Origin: Bactericera cockerelli
Taxonomy: Eukaryota > Arthropoda > Insecta > Hemiptera > Triozidae
Direction: 5' to 3'
Assembly (NCBI GenBank): GCA_024516035.1
Contig: CM044961.1
Location: 35,130,953-35,194,952 of the forward strand
Length of the DNA: 64,000 nucleotides
Part shown: positions 27,371 to 37,655 of the stretch, one piece after another
Layout: each line of letters starts with the position of its first letter
Numbering within the stretch: the first letter of the stretch is position 1
Program-made: the position numbers and the translations under genes
Notes under the pieces: model-generated
Seen by the model: the letters and a program-made list of their open reading frames with translations, nothing else
What the model was told of the DNA's origin: nothing
Database searches by the model: none

Positions 27371-27924
27371 ATTATCACTGTGATCGATTTTAGTGGTTGT
27401 CTATTTTCGTCCTCGTCAGGATTCGAACCCGCGACCTTCGCTTACAATGCCGATATCCGATGGCATAGATTAGCAACGGAAGATGTCCTATGGGTATGGA
27501 AACGGAATCAATCAAGATCACAGATATTTTTTATCATCATGTGCAATGGAGGTTGATGTCTAAAAGAATAGATAGAAATCGAATGGACCACTTTCACCTA
27601 TTTTTTTGGCTCTATTGAAATAGTTCAGCGTAAGGATTTCTATGACTTTTTTTTAACCCAGAAACATCGTAAAATTTTACGTCAAACAGTAGATTTTTGA
27701 AAATCTCTTTTGTAAGTTCTGAGCACACGTAACGATTCCTGAAGAAATTTTAAAGCGACTTTATCATGAGCGATAACCGACCTCAGTAGTTTGATCAACA
27801 AGACGGCAAGATTTCAATTTCCTTCAAAAATTTCAACTCGGCTGGGATTTAAACCCGGGCCACCGGGTGTGCAATCGACCAATAAAATTTTATTATAGAT
27901 GTTGGCATGGAAAAATAAATAATA
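27371..27924. repeat. Two inverted tRNA-like fragments in unassigned DNA
   Basis: GTCAGGATTCGAACCCGCGA at about 27416 and TTTAAACCCGGGCCACCGG at about 27847. No full SINE unit is identified around them. Confidence 0.4.
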
Positions 27925-28075
27925 AATACGAACGACCTCAGTAGCTTGATCGAATAGGCGGCGGACTTACAACCTGGAATTCGGTGGTTCAAGTCACGGT
28001 TTCAGCGTAGAGTTAGTACAGCAATTTAAAGTAGTTGTGATATCACGAGATCATTAACATAAATATGACAACTTT
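27925..28075 (+). mobile_element. tRNA-like SINE, family D
   Basis: CGACCTCAGTAGCTTGATCG, GGTGGTTCAAGTCACGGTTT, TGTGATATCACGAGATCATT. Confidence 0.7.
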
Positions 28076-28399
28076 ATTATGAGAGATAAAGGTGTCCGAA
28101 GTTCAGAAATCGGGAGTATTGTGTTCGATTTTGCAACAACAAAAAAATCTTATTGCTACGATTTCAATTTTTTTTAAAAAAAATTTGCCATTTGCAAGTG
28201 ACCCACCCATTGAAAAAATTAGCATAAATAGAAACTGATTTTCTCAAGATCAGTGATTTTCTTCTTGTTACCTTATCGGTAGATTTATTGACTCTCTGAT
28301 ATCTGTGTTCCTTGGATCCTTAGTCTCTCTCCGCTCTTTCTGGTCCATTAAGTTTAGCCTTAACGTTCGGTGATCATCCGGATATTTTAGAGAGCTTGA

Positions 28400-28421
28400 A
28401 GTAGAAAGAGAGAGAGAGGAG

Positions 28422-28465
<44 letters not shown>
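28400..28465. repeat. GA microsatellite
   Basis: (GA)n. Confidence 0.9.
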
Positions 28466-28469
<4 letters not shown>

Positions 28470-28499
28470 TGGGCTAGGCCAGGACTTAAGGATTCCACA

Positions 28500-28655
28500 A
28501 GAATCAGGATAAGGTACCATTCTGACTATCTCATATCAGGATGTGAAAATCCACAATGGACATGAAGGAGCCTGGACATTGGATCTGTGCGTCCATATAA
28601 TCCTCTCACCACCGTGTGATATTTATCTGTGCCTGTCTCACGGACACGGAATTAT
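28500..28655 (+). repeat. Dispersed repeat shared with 17999 and 36595
   Basis: TGGACATTGGATCTGTGCG, TCCATATAATCCTCTCACC and TATCTGTGCC are common to the copies. Confidence 0.5.
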
Positions 28656-28659
28656 TTGG

Positions 28660-28788
28660 AGAGAGATAGAGAGAGAGAGAAAGCGAAAGAGAGAGAGAGA
28701 GAAAGCGAAAGAGAGAGAGAGAGAGAGAAAGAGATAGAGAGACAGAGAGAGAGAGAAAGAGGGAGAGAGAGAGGGAGAGAGAAAGAAA

Positions 28789-28840
<52 letters not shown>
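28660..28840. repeat. GA microsatellite
   Basis: (GA)n with GATA interruptions. Confidence 0.9.
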
Positions 28841-28841
<1 letters not shown>

Positions 28842-29008
28842 GAGATATCAGCTATGTTTTTGTACAATCAACACTCATCTAAATGGGATCTAAGCATGCA
28901 TGTTGAAACTTTCAAAGTAATTTGTAAAGATATAGTTGGCCTGCCTTTGTAATTTTTGTTGTACTCTTTTTAAGTTCATGTAATTGCAACAATAATAAGT
29001 TGCGTTTG

Positions 29009-29150
29009 CGACCTCAGTAGCTTGATCGATAAGTCACCTTACTTGAAACCAGGAGGTCGGTGGTTCAAGTCCCGATTTCAGTGTAAATTTAGTAAAGCGA
29101 GTTTGAGTAGTTGTGATATCAAGAAAGTGGTTAACACAAATATGATAACT
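29009..29150 (+). mobile_element. tRNA-like SINE, family D
   Basis: CGACCTCAGTAGCTTGATCG, GGAGGTCGGTGGTTCAAGTC, TGTGATATCAAGAAAGTGG. Confidence 0.7.
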
Positions 29151-29433
29151 TCGAACTCGAACTTGATGTTGCGTTTGTACATTATTGAGAAAAAAAACAC
29201 TCCCCTTAAGCTCGTCCTTAGAAGAAGTGCAAAATATTGCAGAGAGATGTCTGAATTAAATGTAATTTATTAAATAAATAAATCAAGATAGAAGAAGATA
29301 ATCAGCGTCTCCTTGTCAACTTAGCATTGACCCACTAAATCATTCAAACTCGCAATGTTTGCGAATCAGATATGGTGTTTATTTCGCTTCCTTCGAGACG
29401 ATATTCCAATATTTCATCCGTATTTTTATGATA

Positions 29434-29620
29434 AACTGGTAGTCAAGTGGTTAGCGTAGGGGTCCGTTGGTTTGAATCCCACCCAGTGCATGAATTTTTT
29501 TTCATTTATTTGAGTTTGTAACCACATAATAATAAAACTCTGAGGGTTAGGTGGTAGAAAATGCTTTGAGCATTACTCTCGCCTGGTGGTTACCTTCCAC
29601 TAGAGAGTATTATTATTATT
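29434..29620 (+). mobile_element. tRNA-like SINE, family B
   Basis: ACTGGTAGTCAAGTGGTTAG, GGTTTGAATCCCACCCAGTG, GCCTGGTGGTTACCTTCC. Confidence 0.7.
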
Positions 29621-29777
29621 TAAAACAAACTGGTGTGACACTACACTATTATTATTATTAACTCTTTATTAAAAGGACATTGTATGTATAAACAGGTAAT
29701 GATGAAAACTAAAATACAAAATTTAGAACAATATTAAAAACAAATAAATAAATTAATGTGTTTCTTTCACAATTTTA

Positions 29778-30022
29778 GTGGGTAGCGCAGAATTATAGGA
29801 CTTTTCCATATTTTAAAATCCCAATATCTTTTTTTTTGTCTATAATTCCGCCACTGGTCGCTACTAACATTAAAGCAGCTACTCATTTTTCCTCACGAGG
29901 AATATGTGGACCCCGAACACCCAAGTACAGAGCAGAAAAAATCCTGCTCCGCTGGGGATCGAACTCAGGTCACCGTGCGTGCAATGCCTAGCGCGCTAAC
30001 TCACTGTGCCACGGTGTCTGCT
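29778..30022 (-). mobile_element. SINE family E
   Basis: Inverted: GTGGGTAGCGCAGAATTATA, TAATTCCGCCACTGGTCGCT, B-box complement GGGGATCGAACTCAGGTC, GCGCGCTAACTCACTGTGCC. Confidence 0.7.
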
Positions 30023-31149
30023 AGAACAATATTAAAAAGAAAAAAAAAGATAAACAACATAGATAAGATACATAAATATATACAGATGTACTCAAGTGAC
30101 ACTCTCTTCTCTCTTGGGCGGTCAACCACAAACACCAAGGCCCCCGCTATCTCTAGGACCAATCTCACACCTAATTGTTAACCACTTGTGTACAGCAGGT
30201 ACCAGTCCTGTGGTTAATTGTTGACAAGATGCTATCTTGGGAGTACCCGTCTTGTAGTTCGTTATTGTCAACAATAACTTACTATCTTGTTTACCTATCT
30301 CAAGATATGCGTGTTAAAAGAAAAAAGAAAGAAAGAGAGAGAGAGAGAAAAAAAATGCAATTATATCAATTATTATGATTTTTTTTTTATATTGTAATTA
30401 TCAAACACCTCGGCCGAGGTGTGAAGAACGCCTATACAAAGAAAGAGACAGCCCGGCAGAGTGTAAGGTTACGGAAAACATAGTTCCCATGCATTTCATG
30501 TACTTTCAGCCAGCGAAAAGTGCAACATGAATTTCAAAAATTGCGATTTTTATTGCAGAAATGGACTCTACGTTGAAAATTAAGTTGATTTGACTCTTTG
30601 TTTGACTTCCTAGGCCACCGGGAACCCTATTTCCGAGACCCCCGAACAATCGTGAAAGACATGAAAAGATTCATAATTTTTTTTTTTTTTTTTTTCCGTT
30701 TTTTTTTTTTTATACGGATCCTTTGAGACCCGACTTCGTGTCTTTAACTTGGCACTGAAGATTAAGTGAGGTGTCTAAAGTGATCAAGATATAATGGAGA
30801 TGAGCCCGGACCAAAAAAAAATTCTAAATTATAAGCGGGCGGCCAATTTGGGCGGCCTCGGATTTTGGGAGCCCAAATCGGGAATTGAAGGATAATACTA
30901 TTCTTAAGTGGTATCAAATGAAAGATCTTGATGAGCAGATACCAAATTTATTGATTTTATTCCTTCATCCGGTCCACTGGGTGGCACCTGGTGGCCTTTT
31001 CATTTTCTTTGGCGGATAGGTACCTTCGAATCCTTAGCTTAATGGTCAGATATTGGCCAGTATGTATTTTTCGAGATGACCTCGCTCTCTCACTGCAAAA
31101 TTTTAATGTTTAAGTTTCCAAGTATATTTAGTTAGTTCATTTTCCGTCC

Positions 31150-31640
31150 GTTTCTTCAGAAGACAACTTTGTCTATTGGTAGCAAGCTCGACCTGCAACC
31201 CAGTCAGCATGGGTTCGAATCCTGGCGGGGACGAAATTTTTTAGCTCTATATTTTCACTTTGGGCTAGACGTTGCTTTGTTTTTCCGATCTTTATATTTT
31301 ATCTTCATGACAACCTCATTACCCTCGCGAGGAAAATTTTAGAAGTTGCAGAATTGGCCAATGACGTGTGGCGGCATTACGAGATTGATTATGGACAATC
31401 ATGTTTGGATGGAGATAAAAAATGATGAATGTACTCATTAAAAGTTGTGACAAAATAGTGACTTTGGTCAAGTGGGTAGCATACTAGGCTTGCACGCACG
31501 ATGTCTTGGGTTCGATCCCCTTTAGGGAAGTTTTTTCTCTCTGTCCATTATGTCCAGGGTACACTCATACCTCGTGAGGTATTGATAAGGGACGTCACCA
31601 CCGTGTTCTCTCCCGCTCATGGTTTTATGAACACCTAATT
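31150..31640 (+). mobile_element. Two tRNA-like SINE copies (family F-related)
   Basis: B boxes at about 31209 (CATGGGTTCGAATCCTGGCG) and 31507 (CTTGGGTTCGATCCCC). Heads CTATTGGTAGCAAGCTCGAC and GGTCAAGTGGGTAGCATACT. Confidence 0.5.
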
Positions 31641-31736
31641 GTCTCCCGTCGCGTCGCTTGCATTTTTACCTGAGTTTACATCTACATATTTTAGGCCTAG
31701 CATAAACATTATAATCGAAACACCTAGGAATCATTG

Positions 31737-31900
31737 ATGTAGACCTGAGGCATGGCCTTCTATGTATTTTTCCTAACCCTACTATAAACCCGAGGCATTG
31801 CCTTCTATGTATTATCCCTAACACTTCTATATTCCTAAGGCATGGCCTTCAATGTATTTTACTTAAATCTACTATACACTGAAGGCATTGCCTTTCATTA
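31737..31900. repeat. Diverged tandem repeat, about 4 units of 50-55 bp
   Basis: The phrase GAGGCATTGCCTTCTATGTA recurs with changes near 31748, 31790, 31838 and 31883. Confidence 0.65.
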
Positions 31901-32483
31901 GTTAGAAATTTTAAAGATATCCTTATAAAAGGTCGATTCTTATATAAAAATGATAATTTCATAATTTTCATTTTCTTAAATACCTAATGTAAAAGAGCAT
32001 GGTCTTATTTCCGGGAGAGATACTCGTGGTGACCCCTACGACAAGCCGGAGTGAATTCGGGTAAGAAAAGGTCAACGGGAGAGAACTCATTACCTCACCT
32101 TGATAAGGTGATTAGTTGATTACAAATTAATTTCTTTGTCATTTATAAATCCAGGTGTTTTAGTGTCCCTCATAGGAGATCGATTCAGGAGGCTCCGAGG
32201 TCTATTCAGCATTGAAAGATAAACCTAATCATGTGGAGTATAGAATCAAAAGGTCTTGCATTGCAAATTTATATATTATTTACTTACTTTGGGGACTCAG
32301 GGGACCAAATCTGTGATCCAAATACATAATGACCTTAGAAAAATTAAATACCTACTACTTAAACTATATCTTAAAAAAAAAGACAACTTGATACATTCAC
32401 ATTTTCCCAGCTTATTTAATTTTGTTATTCATAAAATGTTTCAGTAGTGTATGAACCTATATTTTCGTACAAAAAGAACTGAT

Positions 32484-33027
32484 ATCCCCCCAAAAACACC
32501 ACTTCGTGGTTAAAAAAAGAAGAACGCCTCACTCAAAAGAATGATTATAATTAACTAAAAATAAATGATATCAAACTGAGAACACCTTACCCCTTCTCTT
32601 TCTATATCTCTGCACTCGTCTGTGAATTTATTCCTCTTATGTTTATCTTTCTTTATCCTTTCTAGGGGTCATCCCAAACTTGATTTCTCTTTAAATTTAC
32701 TTGTTGCACGGCAATAAAAAATGGCGGTCGCGGTGTAATTTTCTCGATTCAATTCAAATAAGTTCAGAAAAATCATAGTCCGACCGCCAATTTTTATTGC
32801 CGTGCAACAAGTAAATTTAAAGAGAAATCAAGTTTGGGATGACCCCTAGAAAGGATAAAGAAAGATAAACATAAGAGGAATAAATTCACAGACGAGTGCA
32901 GAGATATAGAAAGAGAAGGGGTAAGGTGTTCTCAGTTTGATATCATTTATTTTTAGTTAATTATAATCATTCTTTTGAGTGAGGCGTTCTTCTTTTTTTA
33001 ACCACGAAGTGGTGTTTTTGGGGGGAT
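32484..33027. repeat. 544-bp near-perfect palindrome (247-bp arms, 50-bp loop)
   Basis: Arms 32484-32730 and 32781-33027 are complementary along their whole length with very few mismatches (for example AAAAAATGG against AAAAATTGG). The outer ends read ATCCCCCCAAAAACACC. There are no ORFs inside. It resembles a foldback MITE. Confidence 0.92.
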
Positions 33028-33451
33028 TTTGTCAACAGTAAGGTTGATAGGTATTTCCGGTGGTGTTTTGTTATTATTTTTTTTATCATAATATTTATTT
33101 TTTACCATAAGATGTCGGAAGTATTTATTTATTTTTTCTTAGCGTCTCTAAAAATTAGAGGTTATTCCAATTAGCGGTTTTACCCCCCATTAACCTCTCT
33201 CAGGTCGGGAATAGCCAGCTCGATGTTTTGTTTCTGGATCTGTCGTCACCTACCAAACCCCAACCTTGCTCGATGTTACCTAACTTAGCTGCTTGGAGTA
33301 GTGTATTGTTAATTCTATACCAGCCTTGCTGGATGTTACTTAGCTTACCTGCTTGGCGTTAGTGTATTGTTAGTTCTATTGGTTCAAAACTGGAGTTATT
33401 GTCTTCTCAGGCCTGAATCTCCCTAAGTGCAACTTTGTCTCGCAATGTAAC

Positions 33452-33607
33452 GCCGACCTCCGTGGCTCAGTGGTTAAGAGCATTGGTTACCGACCCGAAG
33501 GTTGCGGGTTCGAATCCCGGACGGAGCGGAAAATTCTGACCGAGTTTTTCCGTTCCTGGAATGTCCTGAAGTAATGAATGCTAAAACTCTTCCGGGACAC
33601 AATTACC
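33452..33607 (+). mobile_element. tRNA-like SINE, family A
   Basis: CCGTGGCTCAGTGGTTAAGA, AGGTTGCGGGTTCGAATCCC, GACCGAGTTTTTCCG. Confidence 0.75.
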
Positions 33608-33708
33608 TTTAAAAAAAATGTATGCTCCGCCCTTATAGGTATACATTACAATCAAATGAGATAGAATCCCATTGACTGAAGCATTGCTTCGCAACGCCTT
33701 TCAACTAG

Positions 33709-33955
33709 CCAGCCTCCGTGGCGTAACGGTTCAGATTACTGCCCGTTGCCCGTAGTCCAGAGATCCCGAGTTCGATCCCCGGTTGGGGCAGACTTTTCGA
33801 AGAAAATTCTGTTCCCTCCAAATACGTGAGGCTGGCATTTCCGGCCCTACCCAGGCTGGGTAAGGTTAATGTAGGTAGCTGGTACGATTCCAAGCGAATG
33901 GAGGGTAACACCCCCGTCCTGATCAGGACGTTAAACGAAAGTGATTAACAAAAAC
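33709..33955 (+). mobile_element. SINE family H
   Basis: GCCTCCGTGGCGTAACGGTT, CCCGAGTTCGATCCCCGGTT, then the tail CCCAGGCTGGGTAAGGTTAA, GCGAATGGAGGGTAACACCC. The tail is shared with the 5S-derived SINEs. Confidence 0.75.
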
Positions 33956-34320
33956 TCTGTCGGAATGTGTTTTTTTTTTTGTATAGGACGTTCTTCACAC
34001 CTCGGCCTAGTGGTTTGATACGTTAATCTACTATACGCTACGACATCAATAAATCAGAACTCTAATCATAAATAGTTATTCTATTGATTAATATTGCTTA
34101 CATAGATTACGAAAACGTGAGTGTATAATCGATATTTACAACGAGAACGTGTTGAAGCAATACATAAATAATTATTGCCCACAATAGATTCAGGACGAAT
34201 GGCCATATTGCCAATAGTTTGTCAATCTCGATAATTGCATTCACTTTGAATTGATCTTAATAATTATTATGTTCGAGTAGTTATTACTGTTATTAGACAC
34301 CTATTACCCATTACTAACTG

Positions 34321-34420
34321 TGCCAGCCTCCTCTAATATGGTGTAACGATTATGACTATTGCCCGTAGTCGTGAGTTCGCTTCCCGGTTGGTGCAGACCT
34401 TTCACACAGAAAATTACTTT
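34321..34420 (+). mobile_element. SINE family H, truncated
   Basis: GCCAGCCTCC, GTAACGATTATGACTATTGC, GTGAGTTCGCTTCCCGGTTG. Confidence 0.5.
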
Positions 34421-34889
34421 GTATCTACATGTATCTACCTATGTACCTACATTTATCTACCGTATGTATACCTAAATGAATGTCGTTGATGCAATTATTG
34501 AATTAAAGATTCAGACTGCGAGTGTAAATTTTATGCAGATAGGTATTTCCCCATATCTTCTCTGTAGAAGAGATGGACGGCAAAAAAAGTTCCAATGTCC
34601 AAAGCAAATTAACTGGCCAGTTAAAAAATTAGCTGGCCTGTTAAGTCTGTAAATGACGGAATTGAATTGAACGATTTCGCGATAAAAAATACATCGTGAT
34701 ATGAAATTTTCTCGGAAAATTAATTCCATGGGTAAAATAGATGATTTAGATAATGAAAAAAGGGTTTAGGGGCACATTTTTTATTATTATTTAATAACAT
34801 TAGGTAGACTATACATGATTTTGCTAGGGAAAACCTTTCTTTCTGTCCTTTTTCTATCTAAAGTTGAAACTTTATTCATATCATACCAG
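34421..34889. other. Intergenic, nothing recognised
   Basis: AT-rich. A short inverted pair (TTAACTGGCCAGTTAA) lies near 34608. Confidence 0.4.
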
Positions 34890-35230
34890 TATGTATCTCT
34901 CTCTCTTCTTTCCTCTCTCTTTATCTATCTCCCTCTCCTTCCTTATCTTTCCTTATTTCTCTTTCTTTTTGTATTTATCTTCTCTCTCTCTCTTTTTCTC
35001 CTACTCTATCATCTCTCTCTCTCTCTCTTCTTCCATTTATCTCTTTTCTCTCTCTCTCTCTTTCTCCATTTATCTTTCTCTCTTTCTTTTTCTCTCTCTC
35101 GCTCTCCTTCTCTTTCTCCTTCCCCTTATATATCTCTCCCTCTCTTTCCTTATTTCTCTTTCTCTCTCTCTTTCTCTTTCTATTTCTCTTTCTCTTTCTC
35201 CTTTTCCTTCCCTATATATCTCTCTCTGGT
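34890..35230. repeat. TC microsatellite
   Basis: (CT)n with TTAT and TTTC interruptions. The Ser/Leu/Phe-rich reading frames here are artefacts. Confidence 0.9.
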
Positions 35231-35504
35231 GACTTTTAAATTAATTACAAAGAACCTCACACCCTGCAAAAACTTGGGGAAAAAAAAATGATACCGACTT
35301 TAATAAAAGTTTCACATGTCCTTTGTCAGCATGTAAAATGGTAATGCCTTCTAACAGAACATTTTCTGACAGCTAACTGATCCTCTGGAAAAAAAAACAC
35401 TAAAATAATTATTGTGCTTTTTTTACTGAAAAAATATACAGTCAAACATCAACGGCAATGTTTAAAAAAAAAAAAAAACAAGAAAGTAAACATTATCATA
35501 TATG

Positions 35505-35640
35505 TTTGTGTTAATCACTTTCGTGGTATCACAACTACTCAAACTGGCTTCACTAAATCTACGCTGAACATGGGACTTGAACCACCGACCTCCAGGTTAC
35601 AAGTCCGCCGCCTTACTGAGGATCCAGTTACTGGGGTCGG
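35505..35640 (-). mobile_element. tRNA-like SINE, family D
   Basis: Inverted: AATCACTTTCGTGGTATCAC, GAACCACCGACCTCCAGG, GTCCGCCGCCTTACTGAG. Confidence 0.7.
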
Positions 35641-35988
35641 TAAAAAAAAAAAACTAAAAAAAATGTCGACGATAAAGTTAAAAAAATCATTGTAACCTAG
35701 TTATACAAAAAAAAACTAAAAGAATGTCATAAGTATCTACCATAGAGTTACTCTTCTTCAGAATCGTTTAATTGTTGAGAAAGTTCTTTTCTTTCTTTAA
35801 AAGCAAATACGCGTATCAGTCCTACCTGGGTGATTACCATAATTTTTTCTATTAAACTTTAAACTTTCCAAGAGATTCGAGATTAGTTCTTGTTGTCAAG
35901 CTTTTAATTAAGATATTCTTAACAGGTATGTTGTTGTTGTGGTTGTAGCCAGCTTGGCTACAGCTGGAGGTTGAATGATATGTGCACT
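35641..35988. other. Intergenic, minor repeat only
   Basis: 35933-35985 has GTTGTTGTTG and AGCCAGCTTGGCTACAGC, also seen at 47260. Nothing else recognised. Confidence 0.4.
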
Positions 35989-36200
35989 CACTGGTAGTCA
36001 AGTAGTTAACGCGCTAGTCTGGTAATCCAGGTAGGGATCTGTTGGTTCGAATTCCACCCAGTGCATGAATTTTTCCTCATTAATGTGAATTTGTGACCAC
36101 ATAATAATAAGACTCTAAGGGTTAGGTGCTAGAAAATGCTCTGAGCATTAACCTCGCCTTGTGGTTACCTTCCACTAAAGAGTGTCATTATAATTATTAT
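35989..36200 (+). mobile_element. tRNA-like SINE, family B
   Basis: CACTGGTAGTCAAGTAGTTA, ACGCGCTAGTCTGGTAATCC, TTCCACTAAAGAGTG. Confidence 0.75.
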
Positions 36201-36299
36201 GGTCTCAAGCCAACTTTATTTCAAATTTGCCTCTTTTATCTCGGTGAGCACAATATACCCAACGAACATTCAATAATAAAATATTTTTTATTATTTAAT

Positions 36300-36425
36300 T
36301 AAGGCGTATCTCAGTAGATCGATCAATACGGCGGAGCAATGTCGGTGGTTCAAGTCCCAAGTTTAGCAAATTAATATTTAGAAACGCGAGTTTGAACAGT
36401 TATGGTGTCACGATTGTGAGGCAGG
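36300..36425 (+). mobile_element. tRNA-like SINE, family D, diverged
   Basis: CTCAGTAGATCGATCAATAC, GTCGGTGGTTCAAGTCCC, then a decayed tail. Confidence 0.5.
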
Positions 36426-36594
36426 GTTTTTTCCAACAACAAATTATGTTATCTCCCAAATGAATTAAGAACACGCCAGACTGGTATTACCGCGCCAAGT
36501 TAGGCTGTATGAGGTTAATGTGAAAAGCTGATATGATAATATATTATATGACTAGCAGCCATTGGAGCTAGAGTGTAAAATCTTTGTCCTGAAT

Positions 36595-36730
36595 ATCTCA
36601 TATCAGGAAAAACATTGGACATACCAGGACTAAACAGAATAATTGGACAAGGCAGGGGACTAGACATTAGATCTATGCGTCCATATAATCCTTGCACTAC
36701 TGTGATACAGGTATCTGTGCCAGAGAATTA
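36595..36730 (+). repeat. Dispersed repeat shared with 17999 and 28500
   Basis: ATTAGATCTATGCGTCCATA and TATCTGTGCCAGAG. Confidence 0.5.
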
Positions 36731-36794
36731 TTTTTATTAACACAACTAAGATAACTTTGCCATTGGGTAGTGAGTGGTTCAGGCCTAGTAGAAG

Positions 36795-36950
36795 ACGAGT
36801 TCCTTGAAACACATTCAATTCCGTATTGACCTTGTTGCCACATACGTACTTACCTTTATTGAAAACGCAAATAAATTATCAATCGCCATTCAACGAGGCA
36901 ATGCTGCATCATGGACACTAATACTGATGGGGTGCGTTTTGAATAGATGT
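36795..36950 (+). pseudogene. Retroelement-type relic with IQRGNAAS motif
   Basis: Translation includes NKLSIAIQRGNAASWTL, the block that normally follows the sequence seen at 20806-21010 in arthropod retroelement-associated proteins. The rest of the protein is absent. Confidence 0.5.
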
Positions 36951-37149
36951 TCTATATTTAAAAATACATGTTTACACTTGTTTTACTTTAGCGAAGAAAA
37001 AATGAATACTATACACTCAAGGCCTCAAGTGCTGAAAGCAGTTGAGTCAGTATTTTCTTGTGTACGCCTGGTATTTATCTATTTATGCAATGCGCATCAT
37101 TGTGTCACAATAATTTTTACCAAAAAATCCTAATACTTCCTTGTTCATG

Positions 37150-37302
37150 GCACAGAACCAGATACATATCTCGCGGTGGTCAAAAGACGCATTACTATGT
37201 GGTCAAAATCCCAAATGGGAGTAGAACATCTCATGTCCCGGCTGGGTTTCAAACCCATGATCTCTGGATTACCGGACCGACCGATGCGCCTTGACGCCGA
37301 CC
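37150..37302 (-). mobile_element. SINE family C next to the EGF/FN3 stop codon
   Basis: Inverted: GGTTTCAAACCCATGATCTC, TGGATTACCGGACCGACCG. The head ends four bases from the last exon's stop. Confidence 0.65.
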
Positions 37303-37305
37303 AAA

Positions 37306-37655
37306 TCACAGAGTTCTGAAAGTCAGGAACGCAAACCTGTCCCGACTCTTGCCCACATGATTCACGTATCTCAACTCCACTCCGTACTCCACGTCGGAAC
37401 TCAGGCCTTGCAACTCCAACTCCAACTCCTCGCACAGGTGTGTCTCCGTGGAGTTGTCACCAGAGGTCACCACCAGCTCGTAGGTCATGAGCATGCCGTT
37501 GAGCAGGGCACACTCGTAGTTGCTCAGACTGAGGTCTGCCCAGGCCAGGCTGGCGGAGGAGGCGGTCACGCGTGTCACGTGCAACAGGTGGGGGGAGATG
37601 TCGGGCACGCTCGCGTTGGTCGAGACGAACAGGTACTGGTTGGCGAGTGATTGAC
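37306..37655 (-). CDS. EGF/FN3 gene exon 10 (FN3 repeat, terminal as seen)
   Basis: Acceptor TTTTTTCAAG, phase 1 entry. Encodes a full FN3 repeat (VTASSASLAWADL, SDVEYGVELRYVN, FAFLTFRTL), then TGA at 37308-37306. It is more GC-rich than exons 1-9. A weak GTGATT donor at 37309 would allow a further exon instead. Confidence 0.78.

Larger units (their letters stand above)
30400..34019. mobile_element. DNA transposon with CACCTCGGCC terminal inverted repeats
   Basis: The left end (ATCAAACACCTCGGCCGAGG, GTGTGAAGAACGCC) at 30400-30436 is matched in inverse at 33981-34019. About 120 bp inside the left end (GAAAGAGACAGCCC, TTCCCATGCATTTCATG) recurs at 62490-62606, so this is a repeat family. No transposase frame is visible. 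The interior holds a palindrome, tandem repeats and several SINEs. Confidence 0.6.

Noticed and set aside
34815..35291. Hydrophobic-looking 158-codon frame
   Set aside because: It is a translation of a TC microsatellite; the apparent membrane segments are simple repeat.
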